Positions 58,194 through 64,000 of a DNA stretch of 64,000 nt are shown piece after piece (the stretch's first letter is position 1; each line of letters begins with the position of its first letter). The notes beneath the pieces are model-generated. The model saw nothing but the letters and a program-made list of their open reading frames with translations. It had not been told where the DNA came from and searched no databases. The DNA is from JAHFRG01 sp041495205 (lineage in GTDB: Bacteria > Pseudomonadota > Gammaproteobacteria > Burkholderiales > JAHFRG01). The position numbers were made by a program, and so were the translations under genes. The stretch is taken from positions 62,001 to 126,000 of the forward strand of contig JBGQCF010000002.1 of the NCBI GenBank assembly GCA_041495205.1. Direction: 5' to 3'.

Positions 58194-59914
58194 GTTTAAG
58201 GTTTCGCATCAATCTCCTTATTACGGTGCTGATGCTGCTGTTCATGGTGGGTATGGGCGTCATCATCGTGGACGACACCCGCAAATCAATCAAGGAAGAA
58301 ATGGAGGGAACCAACCGCGTCACGGTGCAACTGCTGACTACAGTGCTCTACAGCAGCCAGTTTATTCCGGGAACCACCACGCAGCGGCAAGTGGTGCTCG
58401 ATTTCCTGAAAAGCCTGGGGCGAGTGCGCGCCAGCGATATCAAGCTCCACGATGGTCTCGGCACACTGATCTATGAGTCGCCGCCCTCACAATACAAGGC
58501 AGGGCGCTCGGCACCGGAATGGTTTTCCCGTCTGGTTTCTCCAAGAGCCGAGGTGGTGACACTCAGAATTCAAGGGGGCATGCTGGTGATTACCCCCGAT
58601 GCCTCGCGCTCCATACTCGACGCCTGGGATGACTTGCAATATCTGATATGGCTCGCCCTGGGATTTTTTATCGCGGTCAATGTTCTGGTGTTCTGGTTTA
58701 TCGGGCGCTCGCTGCGCCCGCTTAACCAGATTCTCGATGGGTTGTCGCAAATGCAGCAGGGCAATTTTGATGTGCGCCTGCCGCAGTTTCCACTGCCTGA
58801 ACTGTCCTCGATCAGCCACACTTTCAACCGCATGGCCGGGGCGCTGCAAGACAGCATGGTGGAGAACCGGCGTCTTGCCTTGATCGTCAAGCAATCCGGT
58901 GACGCCATCATGATTCACGATCTTCAGGGCAATATCTCGTTCTGGAACCCCGCGGCGGAACGCCTGTTTGGCTACACTGCGGAGGAAATCGCGGGACGTT
59001 CAGCGACTCTGCTTGCGCCTCCCGGCAGGGAAGACGAAATCAAGGAAAATCTGGAAATCGTCATGCGCCGCGGTCTGGTCGAAAATGTCGAGACGCAAAG
59101 GCTCGCCAAAGACGGCAGGCTGATAGATGTGTCCCTTTCCGCCGCGCCGCTGATTGATCCGCACAACGAATATGTGATCGGGGAGATTTGCAGCATGCGC
59201 GATATCACCGAGAGAAAGCGCGCCCAGCAAACCGCGCGCGAGCTTGAGGAAAACCGCCAGTTGACGCAGCTCATCCAGGGCCACGTCGAGGAAGAACGGC
59301 GCAGTCTGGCGCGCGAGTTGCACGACGAACTGGGGCAGTATGTCACCGCGATTAAAACCATAGGCGCTTCGATTGCCAACCGTACCAGCGTGCCTGAAGT
59401 GCGGACCAGTGCGCAAACCATCGTTAGTGTCGCCGCGCGCATTTACGATGCGATGCACAGCATCATCAGCCGGCTGCGTCCGAGCGCGCTGGATAATCTC
59501 GGGCTGACTGAAACGCTGCAGGACAGCATTGCCGCCTGGCAATCACGGCACCCCGAACTGAAATTCAAACTCGATTTTTCGGGCAGGCTGGATGATCTCG
59601 GCGAAACCATTAATATTACGGTTTACCGCGTCGTGCAGGAGTGTTTGACCAACGTTGTTCGCCATGCCCAGGCCTCCAACGTGGAGATTGGGGTAAAGCG
59701 TGAGCCTGCAGCGGCGGGGACATGCGAAATGCTGCGACTTGCGGTGTGCGACGACGGCAAAGGCACGCCGGAAGAAGTGACGCCGGAGGGCCATTTTGGA
59801 TTGCTCGGCATGCGCGAACGGGTGCAGGCTTTAAACGGCAGCTTTAGCATTGACAGCGCCGCAGACCATGGTTTTTGCGTAAACGTGACTTTGCCGCTTG
59901 AAGGAAAGAAGTGA
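58190..59914 (+). CDS. Membrane sensor histidine kinase, NarX/HisKA_3 type with PAS
   Basis: 574 residues. Order: TM1 (INLLITVLMLLFMVGMGVIIV), periplasmic sensor (about 32-150), TM2 (LIWLALGFFIAVNVLVFWFIG), HAMP (SLRPLNQILDGLSQMQQGNFD), PAS/PAC (IVKQSGDAIMIHDLQGNISFWN...LFGYTAEEI), dimerisation domain with phospho-His in RELHDELGQYVTAIK, and an ATPase domain with CDDGKGTPEE and GLLGMRERV. The start ATG 58190 overlaps pip by four bases, and the regulator gene follows with overlap: one operon. It may control the PQQ genes, like ExaD/ErcS-type sensors for quinoprotein metabolism. Confidence 0.9.
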   Translation: MSLRFRINLLITVLMLLFMVGMGVIIVDDTRKSIKEEMEGTNRVTVQLLTTVLYSSQFIPGTTTQRQVVLDFLKSLGRVRASDIKLHDGLGTLIYESPPSQYKAGRSAPEWFSRLVSPRAEVVTLRIQGGMLVITPDASRSILDAWDDLQYLIWLALGFFIAVNVLVFWFIGRSLRPLNQILDGLSQMQQGNFDVRLPQFPLPELSSISHTFNRMAGALQDSMVENRRLALIVKQSGDAIMIHDLQGNISFWNPAAERLFGYTAEEIAGRSATLLAPPGREDEIKENLEIVMRRGLVENVETQRLAKDGRLIDVSLSAAPLIDPHNEYVIGEICSMRDITERKRAQQTARELEENRQLTQLIQGHVEEERRSLARELHDELGQYVTAIKTIGASIANRTSVPEVRTSAQTIVSVAARIYDAMHSIISRLRPSALDNLGLTETLQDSIAAWQSRHPELKFKLDFSGRLDDLGETINITVYRVVQECLTNVVRHAQASNVEIGVKREPAAAGTCEMLRLAVCDDGKGTPEEVTPEGHFGLLGMRERVQALNGSFSIDSAADHGFCVNVTLPLEGKK

Positions 59915-60561
59915 TGACCGCCTCCACGATACAAGTCATGCTGGTTGATGACCATGCAGTGGTGCGCATGGGATTCCGCCTGCTGCTTGAGGGCGCCCCT
60001 GACATGAAAGTGGTGGCGGAAGCTGTAAGCGGAGAGGAGGCCTGCCGCATCTATCAGGAAAAGCATCCCGATGTGGTGGTCATGGACATTTCCATGCCCG
60101 GGATCGGTGGTCTGGAAGCGGTCAACCGTATCATCGCCAAGGATCCCGCAGCACACATTCTGGTATTGTCAGCGCACGAAGACACCATGCACCCGAGGCG
60201 CGTGTTGAAAGCAGGGGCGCTCGGTTATCTCAGCAAGCGCAGCGCCGCGGAAGAGTTGATACAGGCGATACGCCAGGTGGCGCAGGGCAAGACGTTTATT
60301 GAGCCTGGTATTGCCCAGCAACTTGCCATGCAGCAACTTACTGGAAACAAAAACCCTGTAGATGTGCTAAGTGCCCGGGAATTCGAAGTTTTCCTGCTGC
60401 TGGCTCAAGGCAAGACGGTGGCGGACATCGCTGCAATGCTGCATTTGAGCCCGCGCACCGTGGGTACCCATTTATACAATATAAAACACAAACTTAACGC
60501 ATCAAACTCGGCGGAAATCGCGCTCATAGCAATGCGCGCCGGCTTGATCCAAAACTCATGA
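59914..60561 (+). CDS. NarL/FixJ-family response regulator
   Basis: 215 residues: receiver with DDH, phospho-Asp in VVVMDISMPGIGG, Ser/Thr and Lys in YLSKRSAAEE, and a LuxR-type helix-turn-helix with LSAREFEVFLLLAQGKTVADIAAMLHLSPRTVGTHLYNIKHKL. It overlaps the kinase stop by one base (TGATG). It is the partner of the sensor upstream and the nearest regulator to pqqA-2, 113 bases downstream. Relatives (AgmR/ExaE) control quinoprotein alcohol oxidation and PQQ synthesis in pseudomonads, supporting a similar role. Confidence 0.93.
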   Translation: MTASTIQVMLVDDHAVVRMGFRLLLEGAPDMKVVAEAVSGEEACRIYQEKHPDVVVMDISMPGIGGLEAVNRIIAKDPAAHILVLSAHEDTMHPRRVLKAGALGYLSKRSAAEELIQAIRQVAQGKTFIEPGIAQQLAMQQLTGNKNPVDVLSAREFEVFLLLAQGKTVADIAAMLHLSPRTVGTHLYNIKHKLNASNSAEIALIAMRAGLIQNS

Positions 60562-60673
60562 AAATCATTAGGGCTGATTCAGGCTTTTCTGCCTTCCCCC
60601 GAGCCGGCATGTCAGTGACAATGGCGCTGTAAGTTTAGTCGTTAGTAACAACTTTTTCTAACTGGAGATAACC

Positions 60674-60748
60674 ATGGCCTGGAGCAAACCCGAGTTTACC
60701 GATATGCGTTTCGGTTTCGAAGTCACGATGTACATTCTGAACCGCTAA
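60674..60748 (+). CDS. pqqA: PQQ precursor peptide PqqA, copy 2
   Basis: Twenty-four residues, beginning MAWSKPEFTDMRFGFEVTMY, with Glu16 and Tyr20 in place. GGAG lies nine bases before the ATG. It stands alone, 5.3 kb from pqqA copy 1 and on the opposite strand, and is closed by a strong terminator. It can supply extra precursor independently of pqqBCDE, under separate control. Confidence 0.93.
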   Translation: MAWSKPEFTDMRFGFEVTMYILNR

Positions 60749-60767
60749 TACGCGATCAAGCTTAACA

Positions 60768-60798
60768 AAAAGGGCTGCTGAATAGCAGCCCTTTTTTA
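60768..60798 (+). terminator. Rho-independent terminator of pqqA copy 2
   Basis: GGGCTGCT-gaat-AGCAGCCC (60772-60791), eight pairs, followed by six T. Preceded by an A-run, so it may work in both directions. Confidence 0.88.
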
Positions 60799-60865
60799 TT
60801 TCCAGCCCCCGCTGCCACGTTATAAACCAGCCACGTGGCAAAAAACAACGCCTGAGATAACGGCT

Positions 60866-60890
60866 GAAATCAACCGATGTGGTTGATTTC
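60866..60890. promoter_or_regulatory. Perfect 10-bp inverted repeat, candidate operator
   Basis: GAAATCAACC-gatgt-GGTTGATTTC. No T-run follows on either strand, so it is more likely a protein-binding palindrome than a terminator. It lies about 120 bases downstream of pqqA copy 2 and 240 bases from the NtrC-type gene's end; nearby CCACGTtataaaccagCCACGTGG is a second repeat element. Confidence 0.5.
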
Positions 60891-60980
60891 AAGCACCAGC
60901 CAAATAGCGCACAATTTATACGGCTTATGCCCGATTAGCGCCGGCAGATAAGGTGCATCGAGCCCTATACCGCGCCAGTC

Positions 60981-61008
60981 AAAAAAAAGCCGGGACTTAA
61001 GTCCCGGC
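60981..61008 (-). terminator. Rho-independent terminator of the kinase/NtrC-type operon
   Basis: On the minus strand GCCGGGAC-TTAA-GTCCCGGC (61008 down to 60989) followed by eight T (60988-60981). It lies about 120 bases after the stop of the sigma-54 regulator gene. Confidence 0.85.
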
Positions 61009-61129
61009 GCAGAGAGGAAGTGGAGAACTACCATGAGCGTCAAAAAGCTTTAACAAGCACGCAGGCTAATAATGAGCAAGTCCCGTGCCAGAAGTAGCAA
61101 GCAAGTATTATGAGTTAGATGAAGGACAA

Positions 61130-62560
61130 TCAGCTGGTGCCCTTGAGGGCGTATTTTTCCATGCGGTAGCGCAGGGTCATGCGGCTTACTCCCAGCCTGC
61201 GTGCCGCTTCCGAAACGTTGCCGCCGGTGTCAAGCAGTGCGCGCTCGATAAGCACGCGTTCCGCAGCTTCCAAAGTGAGCCCTTGCAGCGGCAGTTCCCC
61301 GGTTGCCGGCACGGGCGCTTGCGACAAGCCAAGATCCGGAACATTAATTGCCCCGCCCCGGCTCAACAGCACCGCGCGTTCCACCAGGTGTTTGAGCTCG
61401 CGCACGTTGCCCGGCCAGGGGTAGGCGCGCAAGGCATTTAAGGCGTCATCGCTGAACGAGGGATCAGGCAGCCCATAACGGCGGCTCATCTGCAGCGCGA
61501 AATGCCGCGCCAGCAATACCACGTCCTCTGCGCGCTCGCGCAACGACGGCATGTTGAGCGTCACCACGTTGAGCCGGTAATAAAGATCGGCGCGAAACTG
61601 GCCTTGCGCAATCATTTCCGGCAGTTGCCGGTTGGTGCCGGCGATTATGCGCGCGGCAAACGGCCGCTCCACTACCGAACCGATGCGCCGCGTCTTGCGC
61701 CGCTCAATCACATTAAGCAGCTTGGCCTGCAGTTCCAGCGGCAACTCGCCGATCTCGTCCAGAAACAGCGTGCCGTCCTCCGCCGCCTCGATGAGGCCGG
61801 CGCGCGCGCCGTGGGCACTGGTGAACGCGCCTTTTTCATGGCCGAACAATTCAGCTTCGATCAGATCGCGCGGCAGCGAAGCGCAATCCACTTGCACGAA
61901 GGGCTGCGTTGAGCGCGGGCTTAACAGGTGCAACAAGCGCGCCGCCACGTCCTTGCCGCTGCCGGTTTCGCCGAGAATGAGCACCGTCGGGGCAGGCTCC
62001 GCGCCTTCTCCCGCAAGCTCGGCAAGGAGCCGGATTTGCTCGCGCACCCGCTGCATTGCCGGGCTGTCCCCCAGCAATTGCGCGCCTTCCACCGCATGGC
62101 TGTCGCGCTCGCGTGAATAATCGAGCTGATAGCGCAGCCGGGACGTTTGCAATACTTTATTCACTGCGAGCAACAGCTCGTCGAGGTCAACCGGTTTTTT
62201 CAGATAATCCGCTGCGCCGAGTTTCATGGCGTGCACGGCATCGCTGATTTCGCCGTACGCGGTAAGCACGATCACCGGCGGCTGCCGGCTCTCCCCGGCG
62301 GAACGCAGCTCGGTGAGCAAATCCAGCCCGTTGCCGTCCGGTAGCCGCAAATCCAGCAGCACCAATTCCGGCGCGGCGTTGCGCGCCAGTTCGCGGCCTT
62401 CAGCAAGTGTGGCGGCCAGCAGGCATTCATGCCCGGCTTTTTCCAGGCGTTTTTTAACCGCGCGTCCGAACAGGCTTTCGTCTTCGATGACGAGAACCCG
62501 TGGCATGCCATGAAATTCCTTGGCCGGAGTTTGTGCCGTCATTACTTTTTCTGTCATCAA
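61130..62560 (-). CDS. NtrC-family sigma-54-dependent response regulator
   Basis: 476 residues: receiver (about 20-135; phospho-Asp in LVLLDLRLPDGNG, Lys in YLKKPVD), AAA+ sigma-54 interaction domain (about 160-400; Walker A GETGSGKD, Walker B GTLFLDEIGELP, RADLYYRLNVV) and a Fis-type helix-turn-helix (GGNVSEAARRLGVSRMTLRYRMEK). The loop normally GAFTGA reads GAFTSA, altering the fifth residue of the sigma-54 contact motif. It overlaps its kinase by four bases. Target promoters are unknown. ATG 62560 is followed by a second in-frame ATG; either is possible. Confidence 0.92.
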   Translation of the reverse strand: MMTEKVMTAQTPAKEFHGMPRVLVIEDESLFGRAVKKRLEKAGHECLLAATLAEGRELARNAAPELVLLDLRLPDGNGLDLLTELRSAGESRQPPVIVLTAYGEISDAVHAMKLGAADYLKKPVDLDELLLAVNKVLQTSRLRYQLDYSRERDSHAVEGAQLLGDSPAMQRVREQIRLLAELAGEGAEPAPTVLILGETGSGKDVAARLLHLLSPRSTQPFVQVDCASLPRDLIEAELFGHEKGAFTSAHGARAGLIEAAEDGTLFLDEIGELPLELQAKLLNVIERRKTRRIGSVVERPFAARIIAGTNRQLPEMIAQGQFRADLYYRLNVVTLNMPSLRERAEDVVLLARHFALQMSRRYGLPDPSFSDDALNALRAYPWPGNVRELKHLVERAVLLSRGGAINVPDLGLSQAPVPATGELPLQGLTLEAAERVLIERALLDTGGNVSEAARRLGVSRMTLRYRMEKYALKGTS

Positions 62561-63984
62561 TCTTCCTGTATTTGTTTCGGCAGTATGAGTCTCACTTCAG
62601 TGCCGTGCGGGTTGGACGATTGAAACTCGATTTTCCCGCCGTGCGCATCGCACACTTTCATTGCAAACGGGATTCCCAGCCCTGTACCAAAGCTTTTAGT
62701 TGAAGGACCGGGGCTCAAGTCGCCGGCTGCGGGCGTAAACGGCATGCCTGAACCTTGATCGGCGATCATCAGCCGGACATCTTGTGCGGTTTCATTCATG
62801 CGAATTTCAAGCTTCCCTTGGCGCGGCGAAGCGTCCATTGCGTTGGCAAGCAGGCCGTGCAGCGCCTGCTCCACGAGTTGCACATCAAGGGCGATTTCAA
62901 TCTGGCCATCCCATCCCTGGCGCACGACTTGTATCTCTTTTTCCGCGAGCCTGGGTTTGAGCAGTTCCAGCACATTGTCCACGAGCTGCGGCAGCTTGCA
63001 AAGCGAACGTTGCGCCTTGAGAGGATGCAGGTAGGAGAGCAGCGAATGCGTCCAGCGCTCCAGCCTGTCCGCGGTGCTGATTATTCCGGACAAGCCTTCG
63101 CGCAGTTCTGCCGACAATTCGGAGTTGTTGATGATCTGTGCTGTGGCGCGAATGCTCGCCAGGGGATTGCGGATATTGTGCGCCATCACCGGCACCAGGG
63201 CGCCGAGCGTGGCCTGTTTTTCGGCGCGCAACAGCGATTCGCGGCTTGTTGCGAGATCATCCGCCATTTGGTTTACCGTTTGGGCAAGAGTGACCAGTTC
63301 CGCCGCGCCCTTTTCCGGAACCTTGTGCGAAAGATCGCCGTGGCTGATCAAGGAAGCTGCTTCCTGCAATGCCGACAGAGGGCGGACGATGGCGCGCTGC
63401 ATGAAGATCCGCGACAACAGCAGCAACACCACGGCAAGTAAAATCGGCAGCAACAGCAGCAAAGGCGCAAGCTGGGTGAGGGTGGCGAGGTGGTTTTGCA
63501 ATTCCGCTTGCTGCAATTGCAGCAGTTGCTCCAGCGCGTTGAATGCTTCTTCGTAGCGGCCGAAGCCCGCCATTTCCAGGTCGGTGTCGAAAATCTTGCG
63601 CTTTTGCTTGAGCGGCATGCCGGCGCGCGCGCGAGTAATATCCGCGGCCTGCGCCTTGATGATGTTGTAAGCTTCGCGCAGGCGGTTAATGGCTTCGTGC
63701 TCCTCGTTGTACGCGGCGACGCTGTCGAGATTTTCAAGATGCAGCTCGATGCGCTTCTGGTATTCCTGGTACTGCCTGGCCGCGTCGGGATCGTTTAAAA
63801 AAACCGCGTCGAATACTTCCTTGACCTGGCGGTAGAGATTTCCGCGCATCTCCTGGATTTCCCCCACCATGGAATTGATGCGCAGCGATTCCTCCGATGA
63901 TTGGTGCCACAGGTAAAGCCCGGCGCCGCCGAGCGCGCCGCTGGCCAGCACCAGCAGCAGATAACCGAGCGCGTAGAAAAGCAT
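62557..63984 (-). CDS. HAMP sensor histidine kinase, probably continuing past the window edge
   Basis: 475 visible residues: TM1 (ALGYLLLVLASGALGGAGLYLW), periplasmic helical sensor (about 30-165), TM2 (LAPLLLLLPILLAVVLLLLSRIF), HAMP (RPLSALQEAASLISHGDLSHKVPE), dimerisation His in VMAHNIRNPLASIRATAQ, and ATPase domain (NAMDASPRQGKLEI, DQGSGMPF, FGTGLGIPFAMKVCDAHGG). The frame stays open to base 64000 (codons for SLKHL precede ATG 63984), so the true start may be beyond the window. It pairs with the NtrC-type regulator, whose start overlaps its stop by four bases. Confidence 0.9.
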   Translation of the reverse strand: MLFYALGYLLLVLASGALGGAGLYLWHQSSEESLRINSMVGEIQEMRGNLYRQVKEVFDAVFLNDPDAARQYQEYQKRIELHLENLDSVAAYNEEHEAINRLREAYNIIKAQAADITRARAGMPLKQKRKIFDTDLEMAGFGRYEEAFNALEQLLQLQQAELQNHLATLTQLAPLLLLLPILLAVVLLLLSRIFMQRAIVRPLSALQEAASLISHGDLSHKVPEKGAAELVTLAQTVNQMADDLATSRESLLRAEKQATLGALVPVMAHNIRNPLASIRATAQIINNSELSAELREGLSGIISTADRLERWTHSLLSYLHPLKAQRSLCKLPQLVDNVLELLKPRLAEKEIQVVRQGWDGQIEIALDVQLVEQALHGLLANAMDASPRQGKLEIRMNETAQDVRLMIADQGSGMPFTPAAGDLSPGPSTKSFGTGLGIPFAMKVCDAHGGKIEFQSSNPHGTEVRLILPKQIQED

Positions 63985-64000
63985 CAGGTGCTTAAGCGAT

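Noticed and set aside
61032..61052. Six-codon frame (MSVKKL) behind a GGAG-type ribosome site
   Set aside because: It is too short to support as a gene and lies within the minus-strand operon's trailer.

Overview
The window looks like a chromosomal segment of a Gram-negative betaproteobacterium, probably a respiratory, facultatively denitrifying member of the Nitrosomonadales/Gallionellales neighbourhood (an inference). The clues are an FNR-type regulator with many matching FNR boxes, Tat-exported redox enzymes, a HiPIP, c4-like cytochromes, PQQ synthesis, and a tRNA-Val 3' fragment of betaproteobacterial type. No complete rRNA or tRNA gene, CRISPR array, integrase or transposase gene was seen.

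Layout. 1-9.2 kb: a Ca-type P-type ATPase, a MITE-like element, a zinc alcohol dehydrogenase, a three-gene MacAB/DevBCA-like export system flanked by two decayed gene tails (a P-type ATPase and a B12-dependent ribonucleotide reductase), and an Hsp20. 9.3-14.6 kb: a signalling block with a PAS-GGDEF diguanylate cyclase, an OmpR-type regulator, an FNR-type regulator, a lone receiver, a hybrid kinase and a CMD-family protein. 14.7-22 kb: a truncated narK ending at a tRNA-Val 3' fragment, then a Tat-exported narG/nxrA-like, narH/nxrB-like, haem gamma subunit and chaperone operon without narI. 22-27.5 kb: universal stress protein, membrane protein, dodecin, globin, a porin-cytochrome fusion, a tandem-duplicated four-haem c4-like cytochrome and a HiPIP. 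27.6-38.5 kb (mostly minus strand): MBL nuclease, FtsH, archaeal-type methionine adenosyltransferase, ICMT-like methyltransferase, DUF2933, an exported protein, a lycopene-cyclase-fold protein, a cupredoxin, two DUF5676 proteins and a YHS-containing copper P-type ATPase. 38.6-44.4 kb: FNR-controlled hemN, an MgtA-type ATPase, a beta-barrel remnant and a PAP2 phosphatase. 44.8-50 kb: a carbohydrate-type ABC importer whose binding-protein gene carries a one-base frameshift, plus MltB. 50-61 kb: a PQQ locus with pqqA-BCDE, a PedBC-like ABC exporter, TonB-like protein, quinoprotein-associated metallohydrolase, proline iminopeptidase, a NarX/NarL-like two-component pair and a second pqqA. 61-64 kb: an NtrC-type regulator and its kinase.

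How it may work together. A soluble periplasmic nitrate/nitrite oxidoreductase lacking the NarI quinol anchor needs periplasmic electron carriers. The neighbouring four-haem cytochrome, HiPIP and outer-membrane porin-cytochrome are natural candidates, so this could be one electron conduit. FNR boxes upstream of narG, narK, usp, hemN, a membrane protein, the alcohol dehydrogenase and the GGDEF gene suggest co-regulation by the FNR protein encoded at 11.3 kb. Gene remnants sit at several module boundaries, indicating an actively rearranged accessory region.
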